From assembly GCA_018715595.1 (NCBI GenBank), contig DVLI01000006.1:1-64000 (forward strand): a DNA stretch of 64,000 nt, read 5' to 3'. The notes under the pieces are model-generated. The model saw only the letters and a list, made by a program, of their open reading frames with translations. It ran no database searches and was not told the DNA's origin. The DNA is from Candidatus Caccoplasma merdavium (GTDB lineage Bacteria; Bacteroidota; Bacteroidia; Bacteroidales; UBA11471). A program made the position numbers and the translations under genes. Positions within the stretch are counted from its first letter, which is position 1. Each line of letters starts with the position of its first letter. This document shows positions 43,846-53,408 of the stretch, in pieces.

Positions 43846-44310
43846 TTATTTCGTGACGGTGCGGGTGCGCAGCTCGCCCGGTTGGTAGTCGCGGGTCGAG
43901 GGCTCGACGCCGTTGTTGCCGTTGTCGGGAATCACCACGCCTTTTATTTGCAGGGTGGTGCGGTCGGGCTTGGTGTTGGAGTAGACAAAGATGTACTTGG
44001 TAAACTCTCCCGGACGGTGGCGGGTGCGGTATTCGACGGTCATCTCGGCCGTGTCGCCGGGGGCGATGGGGTGTTCGGGATAGGATGGTACCGTGCAGCC
44101 GCACGAGGCTTGCGCGCGGAGTATCACGAGCGGGATTTTCCCTTCGTTGACGAAGCGGAAAGTGCAGGTGGCGTTGCCGTCTTTCTCGTAGAGGGTGCCG
44201 AAGTCGTGGGTTACTTTGTCGAACGATATTTTCGTCAGTTTGCGGGCGGCCTGCATCGGCAGCAGGGCGATGAGGAGCAGCCCGACGATGAGAATCGATT
44301 TGCGGGTCAT
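43846..44310 (-). CDS. DUF1573 secreted protein
   Basis: 154 residues from the ATG at 44310, with a signal peptide (to about 20). ISFDKVTHDFGTL, FRFVNEGKIPLVI and ASCGCTVPSYP form the DUF1573 immunoglobulin-like pattern (parts: HDFGTL, ASCGCT). The CGC may bind metal or form a disulphide. These are small periplasmic proteins of unknown role, abundant in Bacteroidetes. The 37-codon N-terminal extension upstream overlaps the promoter (44381-44388) and is rejected. Confidence 0.85.
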   Translation of the reverse strand: MTRKSILIVGLLLIALLPMQAARKLTKISFDKVTHDFGTLYEKDGNATCTFRFVNEGKIPLVILRAQASCGCTVPSYPEHPIAPGDTAEMTVEYRTRHRPGEFTKYIFVYSNTKPDRTTLQIKGVVIPDNGNNGVEPSTRDYQPGELRTRTVTK

Positions 44311-44380
44311 GGCGATAGAGGTTGATAATAGGTTTGTAATCAGGTATAACCCTTCGTGAGAGGGGAAAATCCTGCTTTTA

Positions 44381-44388
44381 CAAAAATA
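44381..44388 (-). promoter_or_regulatory. -7 promoter element of the DUF1573 gene
   Basis: TATTTTTG on the minus strand, about 70 bp before the ATG at 44310. Confidence 0.6.
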
Positions 44389-44518
44389 CGATTTTCTTCT
44401 CATTGTTGTCACATGCGTCACGCTTTTTTCGATAACGTCCGAATCTTTAAGGATTTTTGGGGGAGAAAGGCGGGGGTATGGATATATACTCTTTTTTGCG
44501 TGTGTGCGGGCAATCGTT

Positions 44519-44526
44519 TATCTTTG
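44519..44526 (+). promoter_or_regulatory. -7 promoter element of the MutS-like gene
   Basis: TATCTTTG. The leader to the ATG is about 125 nt and includes the 14-bp palindrome GAGAGGCGCCTCTC (44549-44562), a possible operator or hairpin. Confidence 0.65.
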
Positions 44527-44658
44527 CGTGCGGCTGTTGTCGGCAAATGAGAGGCGCCTCTCTGTCGCGGGGTTTTCGTGCCTTGTGTTGCCGGGGCGGC
44601 CGGAAATTTTTTATCCGAATTTTTTACACCAATCTTTTACACTAATCCTACTGCCTGT

Positions 44659-46512
44659 ATGGAACAACCTGTCGACCTGTCGCCGCTCGATTTTTACAAC
44701 AGAAAACTGCAAGAATATACCGTCGCTCTGGCCGGGCTCTCCCGTCGCATACGCCGGGTGAGCTTTGCGCGGGTGGCTCTGGCTCTCCTGTTTATTGCCT
44801 GGCTGGCGTGGGGGCGCGGCTGGTGCCCCGGGCCCGTGGTGTGGTCGGTGGCCATTGCCCTCGTGGTGGCCTTCCTGGCGCTGGTCAAGGTGCATGGCCG
44901 CCTCTTTGCCCGCAAAGCCTACGTCGAGGCGGCGATGGAGATTTGCCGGCGGGAGTCCCGATTGTCGCGGTACGACTTCTCGGGTTGCGACGGGGGTGTC
45001 GAGTTTTTCGATGCCGCGCATGATTTTACGGCCGACCTCGACATCTTCGGCGAGAAATCGCTCTTTGCCTATATCGACCGCACGGCCACCGAGGCCGGCC
45101 GTCACCGCTTGGCCGACCGGTTGCGTCGTCCGCTCTCCGATGTGGCGTCGATAATCCGCCGCCAGGAGGCGGTGCGTGAACTGGCCGCCCTGCCCGACCT
45201 GCGGCTGCATTTTGCCGCCACCGGCAAGGTCTCGGGCGGGAAGCGGGGCGACGTCTCCATGGCCGGAGATGCCCTTTCGACCGCTGTCTTTCCCCGTCGC
45301 AAGGGGGTTGTGCCGGCCATGAAGATACTTCCGTTTGTCTACCTTGCCCTGGCTCTCTCGTCGGGGGTGTGGCCTGTTGCCGCGTCGCTCATAGGGTTGC
45401 TCTTTGCGCTGTGTCTGGTGGCTGCGCTGGTTGCCGCCAAACGGGTTTCGCAGGCGCAGGAGCGGATCGAATCGGGCCTGCGTGCCTTGGCCAAATATGC
45501 TCCGCTCATCGAGACTCTCGAATCGGCTTCGTTTTCGGCTCCGGAACTGCGTGCGGTAACCGACGCCTTTTCTGCGGCTCCGGGCGAGAAAGCTTCGGCG
45601 GCCTTGCGTCACCTGCATCGCCTGATGGACGATCTCAACCAGCGCAACAATGCGTTGGTGTTTCTCTTGCTCAATGGTTTTCTGTTGTGGGATTTCAGGC
45701 AACTGGCGGCTCTCGACGCCTGGGTGCGACGGCATGGCGGTGCGGTGACGCGCTGGTTCGATGCCTTGGCCGAGTTTGATGCCCTGTCTTCACTGGCGGC
45801 TTTTGCCTACAATCACCCCGGGTATGTCTACCCTGAGGCGGTCGATAGCGAATGCCCGGTGTATGTGGCCGAGGCGTTGGGACACCCGCTCATCGACCCT
45901 GCGCGTTGTGTCTGCAATCCTGTGCAGTTGCCGGCACGACCTTCGTTCTTGATTGTCACCGGCGCGAACATGGCCGGGAAGAGTACCTACCTGCGGGCCA
46001 TCGGGGTCAATTTCGTGTTGGCTTCACTCGGTGTGCCGGTGTGTGCCGCGTCGATGACGTTCACGCCCTGCACGCTCTTTACGGGGTTGCACACGACCGA
46101 CTCGCTGGCCGGCAACGAGTCTTATTTCTTTGCCGAGCTGAAACGGTTGCGGCAAGTGGTGTTGCGACAACGGGCCGGTGAGAGATGTTTGGTGATTCTC
46201 GACGAGATACTCAAAGGTACCAACTCGGTCGACAAGCAGACGGGCTCACTCTCCCTCGTCCGCCAACTGGTCTCGCTGGGAACCGTGGGGGTGGCGGCCA
46301 CGCACGACCTGGTGCTGGGCTCGCTCGCCGATGAATATCCCGGTGTGGTGCGGGCCGTCTGTTTCGAGTCGGAAATCGTCGACGACACGTTGCACTTCGA
46401 TTACCGTCTGCGTCCCGGCGTGGCACGCCACATGAATGCCTGTTTCCTCATGGAGCAGATGGACATCATTCCCCGCGACGGGGAGAAAGACAACGCCTCG
46501 TCTATCGGTTGA
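44659..46512 (+). CDS. MutS-related ATPase with transmembrane segments
   Basis: 617 residues from the ATG at 44659. Two hydrophobic hairpins (about 34-77 and 220-257) are predicted to span the membrane. A MutS core-like helical region follows and then the MutS ATPase: Walker A TGANMAGKSTYLR (about 433), Walker B CLVILDEILKGTN (about 511), and THD. DNA mismatch recognition and connector domains are absent, so this is not the repair MutS. Function is unknown. Such membrane-bound MutS homologues recur in Bacteroidetes. Its last 11 bp overlap the convergent gene. Confidence 0.82.
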   Translation: MEQPVDLSPLDFYNRKLQEYTVALAGLSRRIRRVSFARVALALLFIAWLAWGRGWCPGPVVWSVAIALVVAFLALVKVHGRLFARKAYVEAAMEICRRESRLSRYDFSGCDGGVEFFDAAHDFTADLDIFGEKSLFAYIDRTATEAGRHRLADRLRRPLSDVASIIRRQEAVRELAALPDLRLHFAATGKVSGGKRGDVSMAGDALSTAVFPRRKGVVPAMKILPFVYLALALSSGVWPVAASLIGLLFALCLVAALVAAKRVSQAQERIESGLRALAKYAPLIETLESASFSAPELRAVTDAFSAAPGEKASAALRHLHRLMDDLNQRNNALVFLLLNGFLLWDFRQLAALDAWVRRHGGAVTRWFDALAEFDALSSLAAFAYNHPGYVYPEAVDSECPVYVAEALGHPLIDPARCVCNPVQLPARPSFLIVTGANMAGKSTYLRAIGVNFVLASLGVPVCAASMTFTPCTLFTGLHTTDSLAGNESYFFAELKRLRQVVLRQRAGERCLVILDEILKGTNSVDKQTGSLSLVRQLVSLGTVGVAATHDLVLGSLADEYPGVVRAVCFESEIVDDTLHFDYRLRPGVARHMNACFLMEQMDIIPRDGEKDNASSIG

Positions 46513-48157
46513 GCAGAATGACTTGTGCCCGGCTGTTGTCCATGCCCGTCATCGTGCGGCCTATGTTGGCGCCGATGAAGGTGGGGTCGCAGATGAGGTA
46601 TCGTTTGTCGCCGATGACGAAGTAATCGCCCGGAATTTCTTCGTTGAACCGTACCGCGGCGGCCAGGTGACCCGGGTAGTAGACGAGTGCCGTTTCGAGA
46701 CCCATCACATCGCGTATGATGCGGGTGAAGAGAATGGCCCGGTCTTCGCAATCGCTGTAAGGATAGTAGAGGGTTTCGTCGGCGGCGAAGATGCGGTCGC
46801 CGCCCCACACCTTGTCGTCGTATTCATAAACGAAGGCCGTCTGCACGAAATTGATAATCATGTTGGCCGCTTCCTCTTCGCTCTTCCCGGCGATGGCCTG
46901 CCGCAGGGCGGGGTAGAGGCGTTCGCGATTTTCGGGACTGAGCGGAATGTCGGCGAAAATCGTCCATTTGGTGTTTTCGTCGTTGTCGATGGCCGACGAC
47001 GGATAGTCGGACAGGAAATCCATCAGATTCTTGTTGGTCGAGACGCTGGCGCTCACTTCGGGGAAGCGTTTGGCGGTGAGGGTGCGCTCGGCCGAGCTCT
47101 CCACGGCGAAGCGGGGGGTCTCGTTCATGGCCAGGTTCAGGGCGCAGTCGTTGGGGAATTTGCGGTCGAAGATGTGCATCGTGTTGCCCTCATACGGTTG
47201 CAGGAGGTAGAACCGCACGTTGTCGAGCCGGAAGAAGCGTTTCCCGTAGATGGTGTAGTCGCTGGCCACGAGCATGTAGAGGTGGTTGTCGTTGCCGCGG
47301 GCGAGGCGGGTGCGGTAGCCCGACTGGTTGAGGATAAACATCTGCAACAGGGTCGATTCGTCGCTGCCCGGGCGCAGGAATGAGTCGCCCACGACCTTGG
47401 CCATTTTCAGATATGCCCAGTCGCACAGGTTGAGCTCGGCTTTCAGCCGCAGGCAGTCGGCCACCATGTCGGTATATTCGTCGGTGCAGAGGCGTTCCCA
47501 CATGTCGGCCACGCTGTTTTCCTGCGTATTTTTCAGCGTGAATTTTTGATTCTCATAGAGGCGTATGCGGCAATCGGTCCCGTAGAAGGAGAAGGCAAAG
47601 CGATTGTCGGCCGGGGTTACCGGTTTTTCTACCTCGGGCACCGGTTCTTTTTTTACCGGGGTGGGCTCTTTCTTCCCTTCGGGTAGGGGTTCTTCCTTTA
47701 CGGGAAGGGGCTTGTCGGGCATGGGAGCGGGTTCTTCTTTGGGTGTCGGCGGTACGACGGGCTGAGGTTGGGGTTCTTTGTCGATGCGTACCACAGGCTG
47801 CGGAACGCTTATCGGGGCAATGGGTTTCTTGATGATTTTATCGATGGTGACGGGGCGGTCTACCGCGGGGCGTTCCTGGTCTTCTTTGGGGGCGACAGTC
47901 GGCGGAACGGGTGGCTCTTGCTCGGGTACGGGTATGGCATCTTCGCCCGAGAAGGCTTTCCAACTTTCGCGCATGAACTGGGTGTATTCGGCATTGATCT
48001 TGGCCCGGTAGGCGGCAAAGTCGTCCTCGACATTTTTTTTGTAGTTGCTGTATTCGTTGCGGCGGTTTTTCAGGAACTCCTCATAGGAGTCTTGGGCCGC
48101 GGCACAAAAACCGAGCGGGAGAGCAAGCCCGAGAAGAAACAGAAATTTGCGACACAT
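46502..48157 (-). CDS. Secreted transglutaminase-like protein with Pro/Lys/Glu-rich linker
   Basis: 551 residues with a signal peptide (to about 21). A charged helical region (24-75) and a low-complexity Pro/Lys/Glu stretch (about 80-185, repeats of KEEP/KKEP) precede a globular domain. The C-terminal transglutaminase-like core has Cys470 (SDCEDRA), His497 (PGHLAA) and Asp524 (CDPTF), a plausible catalytic triad. It could be a periplasmic or surface cysteine protease or crosslinker. A minus-strand TACCTTTG at 48249-48256 is the promoter. It overlaps the MutS-like gene tail to tail. Confidence 0.78.
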   Translation of the reverse strand: MCRKFLFLLGLALPLGFCAAAQDSYEEFLKNRRNEYSNYKKNVEDDFAAYRAKINAEYTQFMRESWKAFSGEDAIPVPEQEPPVPPTVAPKEDQERPAVDRPVTIDKIIKKPIAPISVPQPVVRIDKEPQPQPVVPPTPKEEPAPMPDKPLPVKEEPLPEGKKEPTPVKKEPVPEVEKPVTPADNRFAFSFYGTDCRIRLYENQKFTLKNTQENSVADMWERLCTDEYTDMVADCLRLKAELNLCDWAYLKMAKVVGDSFLRPGSDESTLLQMFILNQSGYRTRLARGNDNHLYMLVASDYTIYGKRFFRLDNVRFYLLQPYEGNTMHIFDRKFPNDCALNLAMNETPRFAVESSAERTLTAKRFPEVSASVSTNKNLMDFLSDYPSSAIDNDENTKWTIFADIPLSPENRERLYPALRQAIAGKSEEEAANMIINFVQTAFVYEYDDKVWGGDRIFAADETLYYPYSDCEDRAILFTRIIRDVMGLETALVYYPGHLAAAVRFNEEIPGDYFVIGDKRYLICDPTFIGANIGRTMTGMDNSRAQVILLNR

Positions 48158-48248
48158 GGCGATTCGTGTTAAGTTGATAAAGGATAAAGGCCGTAGGCGT
48201 CGAGCGGGCTCGATGGCGTTTCGAGCCGCGACGGAATGCCTTCTTTCC

Positions 48249-48256
48249 CAAAGGTA
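48249..48256 (-). promoter_or_regulatory. -7 promoter element of the transglutaminase-like gene
   Basis: TACCTTTG on the minus strand, about 92 bp before the ATG at 48157. Confidence 0.65.
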
Positions 48257-48391
48257 GTAAATAATTGAAAAATAAGGCCGGGAAAAGGCCGAAAAATTTG
48301 TTTTGTCGCGCAGGCGGGCGATAACTCCTGCCGTGGCTCCCGGTGACGGTGCCGCTGCCGTCCGGCCTGGCGTGTGGCGGCGCGGCGCTCC

Positions 48392-49774
48392 TTAGCGGGA
48401 GAATTTCCACCAGTCGAGGTTGAAGAGTTTGCACCCTTTCCGGCCCTTGAAGACAAAATAGAGGTCGTGGACGCCCGATACGTTGCCGCTCGCGTCGCTT
48501 TTCAACCGCTTCCATTGTTCCCAGCCTCCGGTTGATGGCACGTCGACCCGGGCGACGACCGTCCCGCCGATGCTGTCGAGTCGCACTTCGATGATCCCGC
48601 CGCGCCGTGCGCTTGCGGCGGCGACATGGAATTTCTTCGGACTGTTGTGGCCGAAGTCGACGGCACGCACTTTGAGGTAGTCGCCGTCGTGTATGTCGGC
48701 AATGTAGATTCCTGTCGTGGCGTTGGGTTCCGATTTCACCCCGCGCGAGAATGCCATCGTTTCGGCCTCGGTGCGCTTGTAGGGGTTGAGGGTGCCTACC
48801 GGGTCTACCCCTTCATTGGTGGCGTAGATGAGGGGAAAGGTCCCGTCGGCGTTGTACTCAAACCGCTCCACGGCGACCGAGCGGCCGAAGCCCCCGCCGC
48901 CCGGCAACTTGCCGGTGTGATAGAAGAGGTAGGAATTTCCTTTGTAGTCGGCCACCCCCACATGGTTGGTAAAGGCGCCGGTCTCTTGCAGGGGCATGAC
49001 TTCGCCCATGTATCGCCACGGCCCCGTGGGGCTCGGGCTCATCGAGTAGGCGATGTGTTCGGGTACCCCGCCGGCGGCATAGAGCAGGTAGTAATTGTCG
49101 CCGCGTTTGCAGAGCCAGGGGCCTTCGGTATAGGTGTCGGGATATTTTACCTCTTTTGTCCGTTTCTCGGGATTGGGGGCACCGAAACTCTCGACGGTCT
49201 GTTCCACCCGTTGCACGTCGCCTTTGAACGACACCATGTCTTCGTTGAGCTCGGCCAGGTAGAGGTGGGGATTACCCCAGTAGAGGAAGGCCCTGCCGTC
49301 GTCGTCGATGAAGACGGTGGGGTCGATGTAGTCCCAACTGCCGTCGCAGAGGGGTTTCCCGAGGGCGTCTTTGAAGGGTCCCGTGGGCGAATCGCCCACG
49401 GCCACGCCGATGGCCATGGCGTTAGTGAGTTTCGAGTGCAGGCACACATACCAGTAGAACTTGCCGTTGCGTTCGATGCACTGCGAGGCCCAGGCCCGGT
49501 CATCGGCCCAGGCAAACGATTCGATGGCCAGCGGGGAGCCGTGGTCGGTCCAGTTGACCATGTCCTCGGTCGAATAGACGCGCCACTCCTGCATCCAGAA
49601 AAAGTCGGCACGCTCTTCGTCGTGACCCGTGTAGAGGTAGAGGGTGCCGTCGTGCACCATCGGTGCCGGGTCGGAGGTGTAACAGGTTTGCACGATGGGG
49701 TTTTGGGCTTCCAGCCATGCCGGGGCAAGCAGGGCCAGTGCGGCCGGAAGGAGTTTTTTCGCTGGGCGTTTCAT
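48392..49774 (-). CDS. GH43 hydrolase with C-terminal CBM6-like module
   Basis: 460 residues with a signal peptide (to about 23). The GH43 propeller shows the base Asp in YTSDPAPMV, the pKa Asp in DYIDPTVF and the acid Glu in YTEGPWL. From about residue 330 a CBM6-like beta sandwich follows (EAETMAFS...YLKVRAVDFG, closing with LYFVFKG and NLDWWKF). It is likely an arabinofuranosidase or xylosidase on plant hemicellulose. It is the last gene of a minus-strand GH43-GH97-GH43 cluster. Confidence 0.9.
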   Translation of the reverse strand: MKRPAKKLLPAALALLAPAWLEAQNPIVQTCYTSDPAPMVHDGTLYLYTGHDEERADFFWMQEWRVYSTEDMVNWTDHGSPLAIESFAWADDRAWASQCIERNGKFYWYVCLHSKLTNAMAIGVAVGDSPTGPFKDALGKPLCDGSWDYIDPTVFIDDDGRAFLYWGNPHLYLAELNEDMVSFKGDVQRVEQTVESFGAPNPEKRTKEVKYPDTYTEGPWLCKRGDNYYLLYAAGGVPEHIAYSMSPSPTGPWRYMGEVMPLQETGAFTNHVGVADYKGNSYLFYHTGKLPGGGGFGRSVAVERFEYNADGTFPLIYATNEGVDPVGTLNPYKRTEAETMAFSRGVKSEPNATTGIYIADIHDGDYLKVRAVDFGHNSPKKFHVAAASARRGGIIEVRLDSIGGTVVARVDVPSTGGWEQWKRLKSDASGNVSGVHDLYFVFKGRKGCKLFNLDWWKFSR

Positions 49775-49788
49775 CTCTGTCCGATGTT

Positions 49789-51738
49789 TTAGTTGTGAAT
49801 GACCACTCCGCCGTTGGTGGGAATGGTGACCGACATCTGTTGCCTTTTCCCTATTCGGGCGGTGCGCACCCGCCCTTCGAGCCGGCTGTTGTCGTCATAG
49901 ACGGTGACCGTCTCGCCGGCCTCGAACAGGGACAGGTCGAGGGTGAGGCGCACCGTCTCTTTCTGGGCATTCACCCCCACGACATACCAGGTGTCGCCGT
50001 GGCGGCGCGCCAGGAGTATGTATTTTCCCGGGTAGCCGTCGAGGAAGCGGGTGTCGTCCCAGGTCGTGGGCACCCCCTTCATGAAGTCGATGGCCCAGGC
50101 CGGGGCGTCGGTGAGGTTGTTGGGTGCCAGGGCAAAATGCTGTACGGGGCTCTGGAACAGTATGGCCGTGGCCAGTGCGAAGACCTCGGAGGTGACCCGC
50201 CGGCTGCCGCCCGGACGGTTCCCGGCGTTGTAGTAGCGGTTGAGCGTGCTGCCGCCGAAATCCATGCTTCCCACCGTGTTGCGCAGGAAGGGGTGGAGGC
50301 AGGCGTTGAAGGCTTCGGCGTCGCAACTGCTTTGCGTGAAGTTCATGTTCTCGCTGGCCAGTACCGCCTCGCTGGCGGCATAGTTGGGATACATGCGTTC
50401 CCAGCCGCGGGGCAGGGTGCAGCCGTGGAAGATGACCAGCAGGCCGTAGTCGTTGGCGTCGGCCAGAATCTCCTCGTAGAGTTGCAGGGCGGCCTGCTTG
50501 TCGCTCCCGAAGAAGTCGACCTTGATGCCCTTGATGCCGGTCTGTTGCAGCCATTTCATCTCCCGGCGGCGTCTGATGAGGTTGTGCATCTTGCCGCGCG
50601 GCCCCTGCGGGGCATCGTTCCAGTAGCCGTTGGAGTTGTACCACAGGTAGAGACCCACCCCCTTGGTGCGGGCGTAGGCGGCCAGCTCCTCGATACCCTC
50701 GTAGCCGATGCGGGTGTCCCACCAGGCATCGACGAGTACCGTGCGGTAGCCCATCTCGGCACAGAAGTCGATGTAGCGTTTCTGTTCGGCGTAGTTCATG
50801 CTGCCGTCGCCGGCGATAATCCAGCTCCATGTGCCGCAGCCATACTCGTCGGCATACTCTTTCGAGGGCTCATAGAGCGGCTCGACGAGGTCGAAGGCCA
50901 CCGTCGTCTCGACCACCGGCGCGAGGGTGCGTCCCACGGTGAGGGTGCGCCACGGCGTTTGTCCCGGCAGGGTGATGCCCGGTGAGGACGAGCCGTTGCC
51001 GTTGAACTCCTTCTCTTGCGGGAAACCGATGGTATAGAGCCCGTCGGCATGTCCCAGGAGCCGGCCGGCGCAGTAGCGGCTGTCGACGCCCGTCTCCGAA
51101 ATCAGCACCCACCCCCGGTCGGCGATGCGGAAGAGACCGGGAAAGGTGTACCCTTCGCCCAGTCCGTTCTTGCCCGGTGTGTCGTCGGGGGTGTAGGGGG
51201 TCTCGTAGCTCGGGGTCGTGCGGGCGAATCCGCCCATGGCCGGGCTTTGCGGGCAGAGGAACGTCGTGCTTCCGGCGGGGAGCCTGAACCCCGTGGCCTC
51301 CTGCCGCACCACGCTGCACAGCGTTTCGCCGGTGCGGCAGAGGGTGTAGCGGAACGCCACATCGTTGTTGCCCACGCTGAACGTTACCACGAAGGCTCTC
51401 TTGCCGTTCTGTTCAAACGGTATGTCGACCGTGTGGGCGAGGTGGCGTACTTGGCTTTTCTTGATGTTTTTGAGGCTGTAAGTCTCGTCGATGACCTGCA
51501 CTCCGGTCGCTTTGCCCAGCCGCAGGTCCCGGGTGAAGTCGCCCGCGTCGGTTATGAAGCCGAGGGGAGAGGGGTCGAGGAAGGTGATACCGTCGTATAA
51601 TATGCGGTAGGAGGCATGGCCGCCGCTGTCGGAGACGATGACCGTGAGCCGTCGGTCGGGGCTCGACAGGCTCAGTTCCCCGGCACACAGGAGGGAGGCG
51701 CAACATATTGCCAGCAGCATCAATGTCAGTTTTTTCAT
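49789..51738 (-). CDS. GH97 glycoside hydrolase, retaining type
   Basis: 649 residues from the ATG at 51738, with a signal peptide (to about 19). A super-beta-sandwich N-terminal domain leads to a TIM barrel with YRTVLVDAWWD and GIKGIKVDFFGSDKQ. The Asp of KVDFF (about residue 408) occupies the place of the retaining nucleophile known from the B. thetaiotaomicron alpha-galactosidase, not the inverting Glu of SusB. A C-terminal beta domain ends the protein. Alpha-galactosidase is the best guess. It lies 14 bp upstream of the CBM6-linked GH43 gene in one operon. Confidence 0.88.
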   Translation of the reverse strand: MKKLTLMLLAICCASLLCAGELSLSSPDRRLTVIVSDSGGHASYRILYDGITFLDPSPLGFITDAGDFTRDLRLGKATGVQVIDETYSLKNIKKSQVRHLAHTVDIPFEQNGKRAFVVTFSVGNNDVAFRYTLCRTGETLCSVVRQEATGFRLPAGSTTFLCPQSPAMGGFARTTPSYETPYTPDDTPGKNGLGEGYTFPGLFRIADRGWVLISETGVDSRYCAGRLLGHADGLYTIGFPQEKEFNGNGSSSPGITLPGQTPWRTLTVGRTLAPVVETTVAFDLVEPLYEPSKEYADEYGCGTWSWIIAGDGSMNYAEQKRYIDFCAEMGYRTVLVDAWWDTRIGYEGIEELAAYARTKGVGLYLWYNSNGYWNDAPQGPRGKMHNLIRRRREMKWLQQTGIKGIKVDFFGSDKQAALQLYEEILADANDYGLLVIFHGCTLPRGWERMYPNYAASEAVLASENMNFTQSSCDAEAFNACLHPFLRNTVGSMDFGGSTLNRYYNAGNRPGGSRRVTSEVFALATAILFQSPVQHFALAPNNLTDAPAWAIDFMKGVPTTWDDTRFLDGYPGKYILLARRHGDTWYVVGVNAQKETVRLTLDLSLFEAGETVTVYDDNSRLEGRVRTARIGKRQQMSVTIPTNGGVVIHN

Positions 51739-51803
51739 GGAGGTATGGATTAAGGGTGGGTTGAATTTTCGGTGGAGCGGAAGGAGGAGGGCGGCGGGAG
51801 CGT

Positions 51804-53408
51804 TCATTCGTCGAGGCGTTTATAGTCGAAGAAGTCGACGTCGATGTGTCCGCCCGTCGCTTGGGTGGCATAGTTGAAGAGGGCGAACTTGGTGCCCATG
51901 AAGAAGCGGCGGTAATCGAATGTCATGTTGAAATCCGTGCCGATTCGTCGCCATTGCTTGTTGTCGCGACTGTAATAGAAGGTGGCGATGTCGCGGCCGA
52001 CCCTGAAATCGCCGTCGATGCGCAGGTAGAGGGTGTCGGAGGTGAGCGCAACGGTCTCGTGTGTCCTTGTTTTGACGTCGGAGACCCGTTTCTCCTTTTC
52101 GGTCAGGCTCACCGACTGGCTCTGCATCGAGAGTTGTTTTTTCCCGTCCCGGCAGGTAATCGCCAATACGCCCGCATCGCTGTTGAACGCGGCAAATCCC
52201 GCCACGTCGCCCTCTTTCATGCCCGAGAGGTCGAGGGCGACGATGCCCCGGCACCGGGGCCCTTCCATGCGTTGGGTGAGGGTGTTCGGCGCCAGGAACA
52301 GATTTTCCACCACCCGTCCTGTCGTGAGGCGCAGGAATCCTTTGCGGGCTGTCAGCGAACGGCATGCGTCGATGGGGTTGTGGTTCCACTGCCAGTTGCG
52401 TTTCAGGTTCCCGTCATTGAAATCGTCGCTGACCGTCAGCCCCGGCGAAGAAAATCCCGCCACGGGTTTGTCCATTTTCCCGGGTACCCGTCCCGACTCG
52501 TCGCCCAGCAGGGGCCAGCCGTCGACCCAGCGGCAGGGCATGAGGGTAAGCACCCGGCCCACGCCTCCGCGGTCTTGGAAGATGATGCCGTACCAGTTGC
52601 CCCGGCCGTCGTCGACGATGGTTCCCTGCCCCACATAGGGAAAGCCCGCAAACGCATCTTCGAGAATCACCCGTTTCTCATACGGTCCCGTGATGTGGTC
52701 GGCGCGGTAGCAGACCTGGCGGCGGGGAGCACCGGCCGGCCATGAAACCATCAGCAGGTAGTAGCGGCCGTCGTGTTTGACGACGCGGCTCCCTTCGAGC
52801 AGTCCGGTCTCTTCGGCGTCGCGCACGAAGAGGGTGGTATCGACCCCGCCGGGCAGTACCCCGGTCAGGTCGGGTTTCAGTTCCCGCAGTTGTCCCGTGC
52901 CGTAGAAGACATAGGCCCGGCCGTCATCGTCGAAGAAGAGGGAGGCGTCGTGGAAGTGGGGCAGTCGGGCCATGAGCGACCACTTGCCGGCGGGATTGTC
53001 GGTGGTGTAGAGGTAGCCTTTGAAGGGGGTGTCGTTGGGTGAGAAATAGGCGTAGTAGCGACCGTCGCGGTAACGCAGCGAGGTGGCCCACTGTCCGCGT
53101 CCGTAGACGGTGCCCTCCACCATGTCATATTGGGGCTTGTCGTCGAGACGGTCGTAGAGGTAGCTCGCGATGTCCCAGTGGACCAAGTCTTTGGAGTGCA
53201 TGACGGGAGCGCCCGGCATGAGGTGCATCGTGGTGCTCACCAGGTAGAAGTCGTCGCCCACGCGTATCACGTCGGGGTCGGGAATGTCGGCCCACACGAC
53301 GGGGTTGGTAAACGTCCCGTCGCCGTTGTCGCCCGATGAGGCGCAAGCGGTGTGCCCCGGCATGAAACAGCCTAGGACGAAAGCCAGGGATAAAAGCGTG
53401 TTTTTCAT
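51804..53408 (-). CDS. GH43 hydrolase with C-terminal beta-sandwich
   Basis: 534 residues with a signal peptide (to about 24). The propeller carries WADIPDPDVIRVGDDFYLVST (base Asp in DIPDPD), FHDASLFF (pKa Asp) and LLEGSRVVK (acid Glu). A GH43_C2-like sandwich follows from about 330. It resembles xylosidase/arabinofuranosidase enzymes (subfamily 12-like), as does the enzyme at 12212, with which it shares the SLTARKGFLRLT block. It is the first gene of the cluster; no promoter consensus is obvious. Confidence 0.9.
   Translation of the reverse strand: MKNTLLSLAFVLGCFMPGHTACASSGDNGDGTFTNPVVWADIPDPDVIRVGDDFYLVSTTMHLMPGAPVMHSKDLVHWDIASYLYDRLDDKPQYDMVEGTVYGRGQWATSLRYRDGRYYAYFSPNDTPFKGYLYTTDNPAGKWSLMARLPHFHDASLFFDDDGRAYVFYGTGQLRELKPDLTGVLPGGVDTTLFVRDAEETGLLEGSRVVKHDGRYYLLMVSWPAGAPRRQVCYRADHITGPYEKRVILEDAFAGFPYVGQGTIVDDGRGNWYGIIFQDRGGVGRVLTLMPCRWVDGWPLLGDESGRVPGKMDKPVAGFSSPGLTVSDDFNDGNLKRNWQWNHNPIDACRSLTARKGFLRLTTGRVVENLFLAPNTLTQRMEGPRCRGIVALDLSGMKEGDVAGFAAFNSDAGVLAITCRDGKKQLSMQSQSVSLTEKEKRVSDVKTRTHETVALTSDTLYLRIDGDFRVGRDIATFYYSRDNKQWRRIGTDFNMTFDYRRFFMGTKFALFNYATQATGGHIDVDFFDYKRLDE

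Noticed and set aside
44659-46512. Mismatch repair gene mutS or mutS2
   Set aside because: Mismatch-binding, connector and Smr domains are missing and hydrophobic hairpins are present, so the repair name would mislead.
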